Assembly: GCA_000328365.1 (NCBI GenBank)
Contig: KB297235.1
Location: 211,876-275,875 of the forward strand
Source of the DNA: Capitella teleta
Lineage: Eukaryota > Annelida > Polychaeta > Capitellidae
Direction: 5' to 3'
Length of the DNA stretch: 64,000 nucleotides
Shown here: one piece after another, positions 49,001 to 62,823 of the stretch
How the letters are laid out: every line of letters begins with the position of its first letter
How positions within the stretch are numbered: the first letter of the stretch is position 1
Program-made: the position numbers and the translations under genes
The notes under the pieces: generated by a model
The model's input: only the letters and a program-made list of their open reading frames with translations
Databases searched by the model: none
What the model was told of the DNA's origin: nothing

Positions 49001-51522
49001 TTGACTGTAAGCTGCATTCGACTTGATCGCTGTCTAAATGAGATGGCTAAGCGAGCCACGGAGGGTGCTATCTGCGGTGCAAACATCGCTCCGCAGTCGT
49101 CCATTTGGACACCCGGGGGAGTCTTTGCCGTGAATCACGCAGTCTCTTGCACCGGCACTGGCATGTGTCAGCACCGTAGCACCGGACATAAAATGCCAAC
49201 TTGCATACTATCTAACAAGCCAATTTCGCCATCTCCAATGAACTCTTTGGCCGCAGCCCAATAAGAAAGCCGCCTGACGGATGGCATTAAGGGCCGCGTT
49301 GGTAATATTACACGTATTACCGCGATCCATCAAACTCCATACACAGGCTTATTGCATGATCTTGTAACCGAAAAATCGGTTTTCTTTCATTCAAAAAGGC
49401 GACTGTCGTTCATCTTATGAAGAGGTGCTCGGCGGAACCCTGAGAGATATGTCAAAGAAGGCACGCGTGGGCGAATCGGATCTTGTCTATCATGAAGGAC
49501 AAACAACCAAGATTGAACGCACGTCTCCAAGGAAAGGTTATGCAACAGGGTATTGACATTCACGAGTACGCGTAGAGGAGGTTATATCGATCAGTGCAGT
49601 TGGCAATAAAGAAGCTGTGATCAATCGTGGCCGGCTTCTCCTGTGGGGCGCAGAGGCTTTGTGCAACAAAAGGCCGAGATGAATGAAACCCCTGCAAAGA
49701 ACAAGCGGGCACCGTCGACCAAGGCCAATGGGGTTATTGATGAGGCCAGTCGGGTCTTCAACAGGTGAGCGCATATATCCCCTTTTGGATCCCCGGGCGC
49801 CTCTTGAGGTGTCATATAATAGCTCACCCGTCCTGGGGCACAACGAGTTTCATTCGCATGCAGCTTTCTGAAGTGTCCGCGTGCATTGTGCGAGGAAGAA
49901 GTCAATATATACGTAGCTAGCTTTTTACTCCTAATGAAAGCTATATTCTCGGCAGTTCCACAGAACTCTCATAAAAGGCACACATTGGATCAATAGTAAT
50001 GTGCAGATTAGTGACGTGAACGTGTATGAAATGGAAAGCAACAAACAACCTGCATGCTGTAACAAAAGACAGCCAGCATCAACGGTGAGCTATACGAAGG
50101 AAGAGTGCTTTATTATGAAGCATCACAAGCAGTCTGCCCGTTGTCTCCCTGGTTGAGCCGCCGTCATATAACTCACGGGACTTGGTCGACCCGTTCTGTT
50201 GATAGGAGAAATGGTGTTGCGCGATGGCAGTTCTGATTAATCTGAGCCGTTCACGTAAGAAGAGAAGACATTCAGACACTATAATGTATACCCGACACAA
50301 TCACCTGACGCTTGCATCTCAGAGAAAAGGTGTCGCGTTGTGAACCTGAGTGACATAGGACACGTATTATAAGTCTACACCCCAAGGCACGTCGTCTTCT
50401 TGGTTGCAATGCCTTCCGAGAAAGCAGAGTTAGCAGATCACCCAGTGTTTAAAGCGAATCTGGTGTATGCTTACATTGAGCCTACATTCATAAAAGGTTC
50501 TGTGTCATTTATATATGTTCTGGTAACTTGGCAAGACTGGCTTAATGATATATTCCGACTTGGTCGATTTGGTTCACAACCTTTCTATAAGAGGATAACG
50601 TAAGCGGACGCACACCCACCGTCATGCGGGTTCAGTCATGTGACTATAATATACGAGTGAAATCGTAATCCTGCCGCAGCATTCAGTGCATAAATATATA
50701 GAAACGCATTACGTAACTCATGCATAATGAATTATCGTGCGTGTAAATGAAGGCACGCGCATACCATGCATGTACAAATTGATAGCCGTGTGTGACATAC
50801 ATAATTCAATATACACATGAGATCTTTATGGTTTATTGCGTGCTTTATAAGCACTTATCAACAGCTCGCTTCATCATAGGAGCCCCACAGATCATCCAGA
50901 ATAGCCATCTATTTAAAGCATTCACATTTGAATCATTGAAATGCATGCTATTAGCGTTTTATTTTGTGTGATGCTTTTTTTCCTTTGGCAAACTGACAAA
51001 TACTTCAGATGCAGCTCTGATTGGCCCCTGGTCTGTCCTACACGCTTATCTCGACACTGGGATATGCATATGGATGCTGAGAAATAATTATGAATATTCA
51101 TGAGCGTCAGGTATAATGAAGTTGCCGAATTCCTGCAGCCATATAATGAGCTCATTAAACATGAACCAATTGGTGCACCATATAGTTCTGTTGACTTTGT
51201 ATGCACACCTGATAAACAAAATAGACCAAGGCTCTGAACAATCAATTGTATGGCCGCGACAAACATATGGCATTCCATATACAAGGAGGGCATTTTCAGA
51301 AGAGGTGCACTTTAATTGTCCTGACCTGAATATGCTACTGAATATGACACTAAGTGGTGTCCATATGGTCTATGAATACCTTTGTATCAAAATAGCTTTC
51401 ATCTAAAGAACGATAGGTCAACTTTCACGGACTTCCTTGTAGTGTGCAGCGCGGATGAAGAACTTACCTATTTGTAGGAGGAGCAGAAGCACTGGGATGG
51501 ATTGGGGGATCCTCGTCTTCAT
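40056..51522 (-). CDS. Secreted, probably GPI-anchored Ly6/uPAR three-finger protein
   Basis: Three exons joined by clean GT-AG sites: 51468-51522, 41166-41539 and 40056-40262, giving 211 codons. Exon 1 encodes a signal peptide (MKTRIPQSIPVLLLLLQI). Exon 2 begins DIRSCAAKSKKDD, then has about 65 residues rich in Tyr, Asn, Gly, Asp and Ser (YGQNYANYGFDYDAGGG), then starts the LU domain with LRCYSCHYH, MEECNDPFDG and VVCEGPC. Exon 3 gives RNCMPSC, then YTQCCSTSLCN and a hydrophobic end (WTTLVTCALTVLIF) typical of a GPI-attachment signal. The domain has ten cysteines. The CNDPF motif resembles Sleepless/Crooked-type Ly6 proteins that act on channels or septate junctions; the exact role is unknown. 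The start is fixed by the signal peptide and donor. Intron 1 is 9.9 kb, against tens of bases in LIG4 and IPO13. Confidence 0.85.
41540..51467 (-). other. 9.9-kb first intron of the Ly6 gene
   Basis: No exon I can support. From about 43.8 to 50.3 kb the sequence is visibly richer in G, C and CpG than the rest of the window and almost free of recognisable repeats. Long frames occur on both strands (for example 314 codons at 46548-47492 minus) but show no domain, no paralogue and no conserved motif. The intron most likely holds regulatory DNA. An ETS-like ACTTCCGG site lies near 42719. Confidence 0.5.
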
Positions 51523-51789
51523 TATTATCACAGTTTTATGCACACAGGTTGTATTCCGAAGGTATTCCGCTTGACACCGCAAGAACAATTCCTTAACAAT
51601 CTCCGCCTTTTTAGCTAGGAGAGATCACTGCGAGCCAACTAAGTTTGGTGAATGCACACACGGTAGAAGAACTTAAACGCGTCAGGCCTATCAGGATGTG
51701 TGATGCTCTTTAAAGCATGCGTCATTCGTTATCGCTGAAAGGTTTGAATCAGGTGACGTATCTTGCTTGAAATACTGTTCTAGGGTACT

Positions 51790-52330
51790 CGTTCACAGTC
51801 GACTGTTGTGCTTCTCAGGCCCGTCACGCACCGCTGCATAAGAGTCAGTACCATGGCTGAGCGGACGGGCGGCGTCAATGCGAACACCAAGCGCGAGGCG
51901 GCAGCTCAGCGGCGCTGGCAGCAGAGGCACCCCGATCGATTCCTTTTCGGCCCCAATAACACAACAAGAAGGCAGCGCTGGCGAATCGATCGCACGATGA
52001 CGACTGTGGTGACGTCGCAGAGGCAAGGTGAAGGTGGCTCACCAGGTGCTCAAAGACCTGCTCCTCATCGACATTGCAGCGACGTCGTCCTTCTCGACTG
52101 CATGCGTCTCCATCGCATGCTGCATGCACTCTGCTCGTTCTGAGGCCCCAGCCGCACCTTATGCTCAGAGCAAGGCTCTGATCGATGCGATATTTCACCA
52201 ATTAGAAGGGAATGGGCGCTCCACGGTGCGGCCTCCGACCCGTCTTCAGAGAGGCTTAACCCTCGGTCCGGAGTCCCGCAAGGAAGGAGGATCAAATGTG
52301 GAGGCTTAAGCCTCTGCAACCGAGCATGAT
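51790..52330. promoter_or_regulatory. CpG-rich block upstream of the Ly6 gene
   Basis: GC- and CpG-rich, with TGACGTCG-type CRE variants near 52010 and GCGACGTCG near 52079. It lies 270-800 bp upstream of the Ly6 start codon, where the promoter is expected. Frames of about 110-140 codons on both strands look like composition artefacts. Confidence 0.35.
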
Positions 52331-53144
52331 CTACGCTCCGTAATCCGCGGCATGCTGCCCTGCTGATCAACCGACATCGATATACCGAACGCTTATCCAC
52401 CGATATATATCGCCACCTGGTGCGGCCAACAAGTTGCTCCCAACAAGAGCTGGCAGGCCTGATGTTGCACGTGCCTGTTACGTCATTCAATCATCAATAA
52501 TAATCAATAATCAGTACATACATCGAACGAAATATTAAAGGGGAACACTTGGGTTTGGCATCTACATTTAGTTTAAAGTTTAAACGGCGTTTGATGCATT
52601 TAAATCGCCATCACTCAGCGGTCACCTGGCCAGTATTATCACCAGGGGAAATGGCCCCCAAGGGAAGACATGCCACTTTACATGTCAAGTCATGCATGAC
52701 TCTCCCGCATTCCCGCACTCCCCCGCTTAATGCATGCTGGCTTCGTCATTCGATGCGTGTTTGGGGTGAGTGGGGTGGGGGAGGCGGTGTGGCCATAAAA
52801 GATGATTCGTCTGTTACACTCGGGGCTACGCAGGCGGAATGCCACAGCAAACAAAACACGCACTTAAACTATGCATTTAAATATTTACCCAAATTTAAAA
52901 TTCGAATCAGCTGTATGCCTCGCTACATGCATGGATTAGATATTGTTATTTGTCATGCAAGTCCAAAATTACACTCATCTGACCTTTGCCTAATTACAAA
53001 ACATAAAAAAGCTATTGTGTTTTTCTTTCAGCGTTGGTTTGGTTCGTGTACATACTGGCAGAGTACTAGTATATTGACGAGTTCTTCATCGTCGTAGCAA
53101 CGTCTGCTGGTGTATCAGTTATGACCAATAAATTAAGAGTGTCC

Positions 53145-53175
<31 letters not shown>

Positions 53176-53320
53176 TCATTAATTTCCCAGTTATTACAAA
53201 CCACAAATGTCGGCAGATTGCTCTCAATCCGGCTTTTTTGTTGTTGTTCACAGATTACCTGCAGGTTCTGTAATGCAGATCAGGGTCAAAAGTTCAAAAC
53301 CATACAGAATTACATATATA
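52331..53320. other. Intergenic, no gene recognised
   Basis: TTAAAGGGGAAC near 52536 resembles a TTAA-type transposon end, but I found no partner end. A 182-codon plus-strand frame (52549-53097) has no recognisable domain. Confidence 0.35.
53145..53176. repeat. (CT)n microsatellite
   Basis: About 12 CT units followed by CTTTCTCTTTC. Confidence 0.9.
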
Positions 53321-53579
53321 CAGGGAGTTTCAAAGGTATATTTACAAGTAATGTGGATTTTTTATCCTTGCGTAAAGTGTTGCAATAATGCCATTTTCTA
53401 TGAAAGTGCGCGCTGTATCTCAAAATAATTACCGTTTTTAGTTGTAGTAGCCTCTTATTTTGACAATTATATCTTTTATTTTAGTTGTTTTTTTAANNNN
53501 NNNNNNNNNNNNNNNNNNNNNNNNNNNNNNNNNNNNNNNNNNNNNNNNNNNNNNNNNNNNNNNNNNNNNNNNTTGTATA

Positions 53580-53615
<36 letters not shown>

Positions 53616-54144
53616 CTTCGCAATGACGTTTGATTATAATATGGAATCACATTATATATTTGTCTGGATCACGTTATTTATCAACTCATCACATAAAACA
53701 ATATTCACCGAAATTTGCAGCGAAGACTCCCATGGTCATGCAGAGGAGATAATTTATCATAGAAACGAGAAGACCTTCTGTAGTATATAACACTTTCATG
53801 TTGTTGTTTTATCAAGTTCTAAACATCTAGAATTATATGCTTGTTAATTTTATATATTTTTTTGATTTAAAGTGGTGTATCTGGGGATGGCGCCTTTGTG
53901 ATACTACTAGCGGAACGACGAATGCGCGCTTTGAGGCGGTCTCGTTAATGCAGTATTTCTGGAATACTTGCTATAAAATGACCCCATAAAAGGCTTAATT
54001 AATTTCATAATAGGCTACTACAACTATAAAGGATAATTATTCTGGGGGTACATAGCGTGGTTATAGAGAAAAGAACCTTTTTGTAACACATTACGCAAGG
54101 TAAAACATCCCAATTACTTGTAAATATACTTTTGAAACTCCCTG
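53321..54144. mobile_element. Mariner-type MITE with ~65-bp inverted repeats
   Basis: The left end CAGGGAGTTTCAAAGGTATA and the reverse complement of the right end CAGGGAGTTTCAAAAGTATA continue to pair through ATTTACAAGTAAT, TTTTATCCTTGCGTAA and GTGTTGCAA-type blocks. TA flanks both ends (53319-53320, 54145-54146). It is non-autonomous, with an assembly gap and a T-rich run inside. Confidence 0.85.
53497..53572. other. Assembly gap (76 N)
   Basis: A run of N within the mariner-type MITE, next to a run of about 33 T. Confidence 1.
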
Positions 54145-54199
54145 TACATGTAGCACTCGTCTAACGGTGTTCCAGTGCAGTGAGTTTTTCGACCAGGTA

Positions 54200-54392
54200 G
54201 AGGACTGGGCTCTTGCCATGGTTTTCTCATATTTGAAATGTCACTGCGCACCAATGACTCTCTTAACCTTGTGCATCTTTATTATTATTAATGCATGTAA
54301 TTGCTTTTATGTTAAGCGAATAAAAACTTTATCCTATAATTGGACATTTTGCGCTATATAAATGAATAAATTATTATTATTTATTTATAATA
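54200..54392 (+). mobile_element. LINE 3' end with (ATT)n tail
   Basis: Ends in GCGCTATATAAATGAATAAA followed by TTATTATTATTTATT, the same type of 3' terminus as the LINE at 37574. No reverse-transcriptase coding sequence remains, so this is only the 3' UTR. Confidence 0.5.
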
Positions 54393-57300
54393 ATTATATA
54401 TACATACACACCAGAGCATCTACACGTCGTGCAACATAAAACACGAACCTCTCCTGGCTTTTTCCATACAGGGAGAACAGAGGCATGCAATTAAACGGAA
54501 TCTGGTGCTTTGTATATTGAGCGAAATGAGCTGTTTTTAATGAGTTTTGCCAGAAATCTCTCTATGATGTTCAGAATGATATAAAATGACATGGCAACCG
54601 AAATCGATGTGGTGAAAGATCTTCTCGGCCGAAATTGGCGAGGCTCAATGAACATCATCTTAATGCAATTTACAAAGAACAGATCCTCTTGATGTGCTCT
54701 GGTTTTGGCTAATGAGATGAATACCTTGTTCTTGCGATGTGCGTGCACGATGCGCATTCTTTAGATAGTACCAGCGTCTTCAATGCAACGAATAACCGCT
54801 CTCTTGATTACCACCTATACAAGCCTCATTGTTTGCAGATCGAATGAATACCGGTTTCAACTTTCAGACGTTTCTTTCTCATTGAAACCCATATGCGAGG
54901 AACTTCTATAGTGTACACGCGTGTATGAGTTGATATCGACGAAACAAGCTTGGGTTTTGTTGTTCAGATGCCAGCTACAAGGCGTACCTCATCACCAATA
55001 ACGCCCTGTTTGAGTGCAGCTTACAAAGTACATGCGCAAGTTTGATGATCCCAAATGTGGCCAATGAATCGGATGCTTCATTTCGTTAACCAGTCGAGCG
55101 TGCGCGCTTTAGGCTGAAGTAAATTGAGTTCAGAAGGAGGTCGTCGTGTTGCAAAGCAAATATACGCTGATCATTCCTGCCGGGCGAACTGCGGCAGCAC
55201 CATGGAGCTCCTCCTCGATTAATTTAATCCTTTTAGAGGCACCCAGCCTTCCCAATCATCTCGAGTACACGTGGTTGTAATTGCATTACGTAATCCAGAG
55301 ACGTCTTTTGCCAAACGTCTAATGGATTGCTGTGTCAACTGCTTTAACATCAGCATTGAAATGCAGCCCATTTGCACGTACACACTAACCACCCAGTACA
55401 CCTTCTCACATACGATTTAACCCACGCTTTGGTTGGGGATGTGGTTATTACAGTGAATTACTAACCACAAGGATTATCATGTTGTCAAACACCAGAGCTC
55501 CTGCAAGTAGCTCGCAATGAGTCAATGAGTCAGTGAATGATGTGTTGGCGATCTTAGAATTGACTTAATGGAGCTTAATTCAATCAATTCATATTCCAAT
55601 CCCGAATTCCCCACACGCAGACATCATAATATCTACTTACCCATTGCCAATATTCGAGACACAGAGCCAATCGATCAATAACATATTTAACTGATCAGTA
55701 TGGATTGATTGAGAACGTTCTCTGGTCGAATGGATCAGCTATGGGTTCTGTAACCGGAAAATCCCCGAAGGCTGTAAACGTAATCCAAGACTATAAAGCA
55801 ACTATTGACTCATACCGCTTTAATTCTTATGTAATCGGATGCAGACGTATAGATACCAGAGATGGTAACGGGCCCAGAAAGTGTACTCGTCGATTGTAAT
55901 AGCGGGTTACCGGTTCAGTTATACTATGATAAACGATATAATAATGTTTGTGTGCATGCCAAAAGAACATGCATAAATTTCACTGTGAATGAGCAATGAT
56001 ATACATTGTATTTTTAATGGCAGTGAATCGCAATGCAGAACAGTCTATTAATTTTAATGAAATATATTAATTAAAAAAAAAAAGCACGCTGATTCTCGGA
56101 CCCCGGGCACCCATTGCCCTCCAAAGTGAGAAACCATACTAATAAATCTACGAATACATGCTCCAGTAGGCGACAAATGGAATTGCTTTATTAGGTGCGT
56201 TAACAAAAACCATAGAAGCTAAAATGAATGTGACGCTAAATAAATCCTTTCTCGGATTTTCTATAAGGATGCCATTTCCCTCTTATCAAGTTATCACTGA
56301 TCATTGCCGCTATGTTGACTTAAATGTCATGTGCTACACATATTGCATATCCTGCATAATATTATGAGGTTGAAATCACGGAGCGTGTATCACCTGATCA
56401 CAATATCAGAGGAGTCATCGTTCCTTAAATAAATTGGCTCGATTCCCACCATGACTCTTGTGTAAAAAGCTTCTCGAGAATTCCTCTCGAATCAAAATTT
56501 CCGGGATAGTTTTCCCCTACTTGTTTCCATGAATAGAGGTCGAGAGAAATTTTCATGGAGCTATTATACGTTGACTTCCGCTCAGATGCAGGATATAAGA
56601 GCTGCATTGATTTAAAAGTGTCAGAAGTGGAAGGGTTCTCCTGTCGCAGTTCTGTGCTAACTTGCGATGCGTGCATAGGAGTTTAATAACATCAATTATC
56701 ACCAATTGTCATTTCAGATCTACACGGACTATAAGATTGTGACGCTAATTAAAAGCTGTTAATCAGGATATATATATATTTATGCAAGATAGGCCATGAA
56801 CTTCATGGCCAGTAGGCGGTTTTTTTTCCTGAGAGAGAACATGGGGGTCTCAAATCTGAACTCTATTATAACTTATCGGTCAATGCGACAATATCACACA
56901 GTTGTGACTGTATATATGAAATGCATGTTATACTACACGTACAATGTATATTCGTACTGCGTACCAATTACCCATAGAACTGAGAATAACAGTTTTATTT
57001 ATACTTATATTGTATGGATGATATTTCGGAACACTCGCAGTCGTCTTGTCCTGTGTTAGTTTGTAAGTGAGTGAGTACTAGACATAGACGCGACGTCTTA
57101 ATTGCGCTACCATTTGAAATATACAGTGTGATGTTTTCGTCAATTATCATGGTTTCATAAGACAGTGCAGATCAGAGACTTTGTGAGAAGGAGGTATTGC
57201 TTTGATGTCGCCGGGTTAAGACAACAGACCTCGACGGAGCTCCATTGATCTGGTGGGAAGCACCGCAGATGGCACGCTCTGCACTTCCATCTCTAATTCA

Positions 57301-60300
57301 TTGTCAATGATTTCCAACCCATCCATGATTCAGTCGAGTTCTATATCGGCCCTTCGCTTCTATTTTTTTTTCTTTTTTCTTCAGCTTATTTGCTGCAGTT
57401 TATTTGCGTCTCATTCGATGTCAATCGTCCCTTAGGGCAAACCAATGTATAGTTCAACAGATTCCTACAACAATCCTCTTGTAGCGGAAATGTGACCAAT
57501 AATAGCTTCCGAGGCTTTGTTCATGTCTTACACCTATTTTCGATTTTTAGGCGGAGTATAATAAATGTCCTTGGTCTGTATATATGTCGGTATATACCAC
57601 GCAATATGTATACTTGTACTGTGCGACAAAGGGTCTACAAATATAATTTATTCAATTAGAAATATTGCAGTATGATAGAATATTCTGAATGATTCTTATT
57701 CTGAGATGATTTGATTTTGAAAGTGTGATATGTCCTTTGTGTCTGGTGGTTAGTGAAAGTAAACGCAAACTACCAAACGTGTTAATGACAATCGTCTTTT
57801 ATTAAACACGAGTGGGCTCGATATTAAAATTCACATGCGTTTGGTCTGAATTTGTCCCAATGCTCTTTGCACATCTTCTTCTAAGTACTGTCAAAAACCA
57901 ACATCCAGAGCACCTTACTGGAGATAACACCCATCCCTTTGAAATGCGCATACAAACCTTCCATTGCTTGATTAAACCCCGGATTATTCCATAAATTATG
58001 CATGAGGTTATAGAATCTGGAGGAAACAACAAAATCGTGATTCTGACAGAGCAGAAACACCTTTCCAATTCCGAGGGAGACCACTCCTGCTTTTATCGCG
58101 CCGATTTCTCCCACAAAACTCGGGTTTCCCGATCGTAGATGAATAGAATGGGCACTTGTGTCGGCTATCCCTCCAGCTTTCGTGCGTCTTAAGACAATAT
58201 GCCCAACTAATCATTGATGGGACAGCCCACGATAGCTGTTGCATCACTGGTCCTGCTTGGGAATGATTCCACAGAGACGGATTCCGGATATGGCAATTCT
58301 ATCGCAAAATAGTCATCCCAAGCCTTCCCATGAGAAGCCAATCTGTAAATGAAGCCGTGTCCTTGTAGTGAGTCCATATACGACGATTTCGACCTCAAAG
58401 AGCGTACAAAGTATGCGTCATCACTCATGTAACCCTGTGGCTCAGACGCCCTCTTTTTCTCACCACCGTAAATCCGCGGTATTATGCGAATAAGACATTT
58501 GAAGACAGAAAAGCATTTCGCGGAACTTCTTTATTAACATGTTACACAATAGGAAAATTGAAGAAACATAATGACAAGATCTCTGTGATGAGTTTTATTT
58601 GTGAGAAAACTGGCTTATTCAGTGATTATTTCTGAAAGTCATACACGAAAGCAATGCTGATATTAGAGTATTGAAACGGGAATTGAACTATTAGTCGAAC
58701 ACAATAAGAATCTTATATTATAGAACACAATTATTGATACATAACTACAATACAAACAAACTGTAACATAATAGCTTGTTTCGCTTGATTTAACAGTTTG
58801 CAGTTGTCGCAGAACTCTAGTCGCTCAGTGCATATATAACATGAACAAAATTTAGTCCAGAGTTAGTCAAATGAGTAATTGGGTCTAATCTATGATAATT
58901 GGAAGCAGAGATCGAACGCCATTAATTGGTTGTGAGGCTGCGTGGGATCAAAGCCGGGTTAATCTTCCATGAAGGGTTTCAATGCAGCTCCCGCTTGAAC
59001 CCTTGCTTGTCCCGGAAACACTGCACCGTTGGCAGCATGGACGACGCAAGACCTTCCATGATGAGCTGCAGAAGGAGGAGGACATAATGGTATTATTGCC
59101 AACAGCAATGATTATCTTAGGCCAAGAAGAGGATCGACGGCATGCAGTCCTTGTTAGAGGAAGAATCCCGCACATCAGCTTCCAATCAAACAAACGGCTG
59201 ATAAATTTCCTCTGCTAAAATGCTTTTCTGTTCATGGATGCAAGGTATGGAGATTAAGACCAGGTTGCTCGCTGTTGTTGAATCCATTCGAGTCTGGTAT
59301 CAGGTTAACCATTGGTTCAAATTTAGGGTCAGTTCGTTCTATTGCGCTGTGATAATGTAACAGTCGGTGCAGATGGAGGGGTCCATTGCGCCGAAATGCC
59401 TCCAACGAGGGCTCCAGATGGACGTATAAAACAAGGGATGTGGGAATAAAATGGATCCAGATTCGCCTCTCAATAGAAATCAAAATAGTTCCTGAAGAGG
59501 GATTCATGTTCCCGATTCCATGGGAAAAGGGTTCTTGGAGGATTTTAGGTTCAAGCTAAGCCACTAACTACTACGCGAAATGCAATGAACAACCTTGCAA
59601 TATATATCGCCCCCACTGAGCACAACAACTCCCCTAAGACAACTGTGAATGTTGTTAGCAGAAAGTCAATATTGACATTCCAACATACACATGAGAACAA
59701 ATTGCTTTGGCAGGGCAGGTGAAGAAGAAGTACATCCGTAGGTTTCGGGATAATGGATGGGTCTGCTGCAAGATCCTCCATCATCTACCCGGAGATAGAG
59801 ACGAGAGGAGTCTTATCTTAATGCTAACAACCTGATTGGATCTGATAGAAAGCAGGAGTCCGGTAGTGAGCGCATGTAGAGATCATTCGCAAGGATCATC
59901 CCCTGGACGAATGCTCTCCCTGGTCCTCTCTCACTCCCACATGCTTCAATCAACGCTTAGCCACTCGTAAAGACACGCAGCTTGTCTGTTTCCCTCACAA
60001 TCCCTACAAACATTTCTCGGTTTCCTTTGGGGTTCGATGGAGCGGACATAAAATGATTTACACGCGATAAATCCGTGCGTTTTCTTTAGATGCCGATGAC
60101 GGCTGAGCGGAGATTTTTGTGAGTAAATTTCAGCTGCTCGTCTGATTGTGCTTTTCTCAACCTTGAATACGAGGAAATAAAGCTCTCCAATGAGATTAGC
60201 ACATTTCCTGGAATTCCATCCAGACTACCTCTTAACACCGTTGCCATGGTTACTCTCATGATACCAAAAAGATTCCGGTTTACGAGCTCCAGCCAAAAAA

Positions 60301-62497
60301 TGCGGGAGTCTTTAGCAGTATTTCGCACGAGACGAAAAATCTGAAACGCATGCAACGGCGCAATTATCATCAGCCAAAGATCTCATAAAACAAAAATTGC
60401 AATCGGAGAAAAGTAGATATAAATCTCTGAGTCATGTGGGAAATCAATACCTGCAAGTAATACCGTAATTTAGGGATATTTCCGCAGTTTGTTGTCATTC
60501 TCAATCAAAACACATAACATGCAACTTCAGCCCTTTTTTTCGTTCCTTTTTCCTCTCGTCTTCTATTCTTCGTGTTGCTTGGAGTCACGATAACATTAAC
60601 GTATCACGGAATGATCAATTTTGTTGCCCTACGCACTTGGGTGAGATCCTAGAGGTGCCGCCTTATGTCTGAAGAGACCTGAGGAGTGAGAATCTAGTTA
60701 GGCCTAAATGAACATTGGACAGCTCTCGAGACAACACGTAGAGACCCTCAAAACTGATCAGACAGAAATATGAAAACCATAGAAACCGTTTCCAGGAAAC
60801 CCGATACAAGAATCGTGTTCCTTTTTTAGGGTTGAATACACGCGATGCATGTGCATAGCGTGCCATTAGACACCGCTGCTGGGAGATTTATCCCGAATTA
60901 CACGCCAGAGGTCCCAGGAAAAGCAGCAAGCGATTCCTCTTTGGTTTTCTGCGTGCAATCAATGATTCTGATTGAGAATCGGAACTTCAGAAGGCGAAAA
61001 ATGTTTGTTCTGGTAATGACGTCTTCTGATTGCGGCACTTTTCGGGCAAATATCCGCACGCTATGTTGGCGTGTCCTTCCCACGCACACCGTACCCTTGG
61101 TCTGAGGGAAGGTCTTGTTAATCGGGTACTGAACACCACGCGTGTATTGACTGGCAAATGCAGAATTATACGTAGCCTGCCAACTTGAAGTAATTCGTTG
61201 TGATAATATGCAAGCTGTACAAAGCGATATATATGGTACAATTATGAGCTCTTACCATCGTTAACTGGTGTTGGGTTATTAGGATAGATGGGTTTAATTA
61301 CTCGCCCGGAGTTAATTAGCAGTCGGTGGTTCTATATATTCAGTCTCTGGTTTTGAAGTGCTCTTGAGTGTAAAACAAACTGTTTGTTTGAAAACACTCG
61401 CTCTTAACGCCACCTCCTCCAGCAAGCAGCTTTCGTTTGTGCTATTATACGCTCGCACATATTTTCTCTGAGTGCTACAGACCTGGATTTGGAGCCCATA
61501 AAACTATTTGGACGCGTGGTGTCTGGTTCACATTCTACTTGGGGCTAGCTGTGCATGAAGTACAATGAACATTGTTGTTATAATGAATGTTATCAATTAT
61601 CACTGAGCCATGCTCACGCGCAAATGTGCAGAACAAGTTGCATTACTATAATCATAGTTGATTATCGGAATGCTATTGCGCACAAGCATGTTGGTTCAAT
61701 AGATAAATTTATATTTCATGAAAACCCGTGAATCGCAAATCGAAGAGCAGCTTCACCTCGTGTAACAAACGATTTCTAAGACATCTGAAGAAGAGCCCCA
61801 ATGATACTCACTGAGTGATCATTATGTAAGGGGAACTTAGGCCTAATGGTCATTGACGACTGCTGCATTGCGAGAACGTTATGAAAACTAGTTGCACCGA
61901 ACACCCGCGCAATATTTACAGCCATTCACAACGTTCCTTTTCTGTGAATCAGTGCGGACTCAAGACTACAATCAAAATAAACGTTGTGTTGCCGTATAGG
62001 TAGGTGTACGTAATGACCATAGTAAGACTGCACTGTCAGCACAACGCAATCCACGTATAATTATCTGCATTTCATTAATTGCAAAGGAAGTTAGTATATT
62101 GCCTTCGTCATATTTAATATCATGGGGCTCAGGTTCACCCCTGAACTAATCGCTTGTATAAATCAAACTTAAGCGTTTAGTTATGCTCACGTCGTTATGA
62201 TTTCAGGCAGCATTTCCACCAAACGCGTGACACTAATGTCCAAAATCCACTTTGTCGCCACATGGGACGAACAGGTGGTTGTGTCCGTCGCCTGATTGTT
62301 ATGCATTGAGTAGGTGACCTACATGTACACGTAAAGAATACGATTGAAGCAATTAAGGTCTTGTGGAAATCATTGGTTTGAAATATCTTAATGCTTCTTA
62401 GTTTGTCGATTTCACTCTTCATTTTGGCGGTAATACTAGTCAGTGTATGACTGTATGTTCAAACTTCAAACACGTTTGCTGACACATCGACAACGTT
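54393..62497. other. Long intergenic region, no gene recognised
   Basis: No frame resembles a known protein and no spliced gene model could be assembled. Several minus-strand frames of 70-95 codons (57802-58428, 58948-59193, 60086-60370) have even amino-acid use but no motif. A near-consensus X-box (GTTGCCATGGTTAC, 60240-60253) lies here. The region is poor in recognisable transposons, which suggests regulatory or unique sequence. Confidence 0.4.
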
Positions 62498-62501
62498 TTT
62501 T

Positions 62502-62505
<4 letters not shown>

Positions 62506-62539
<34 letters not shown>

Positions 62540-62684
62540 CCAACGCTTTAAACGGGCCCAGTTTCATTTTGCGTTCCCTTAATAATACACGTTTCGCGTG
62601 GATAAGAGGATGGTTAACTTGACCTGTGTGCAACCAATTTTTTTTTTTTTTTTTTTTTTTCATTTTTTTTTTTTTTTTTTTTTT
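62506..62684. repeat. Poly(T) tracts
   Basis: Runs of T at about 62508-62539, 62638-62660 and 62664-62684. They could be poly(A) tails of minus-strand retroposed sequences, but no parent sequence was recognised. Confidence 0.7.
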
Positions 62685-62823
62685 CATCGAAAGTTGAATA
62701 TGTGTACTCATTTGAAGAAATATTCTGTATTGGTAAAAAAATCTTCAGAAACAGGTGAAGTAATTAAGCCGGTACACCTGTTAGGTAGTTAAAGACGTGG
62801 CAAGAATGAATAACTATCCTTAA

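Noticed and set aside
52536-52560. TTAAAGGGGAAC as a fourth TTAA-MITE copy
   Set aside because: Only the first dozen bases resemble the family; no body or second end was found.
52549-53097. 182-codon plus-strand frame
   Set aside because: No domain; contains long low-complexity Gly and Ser stretches and lacks gene context.
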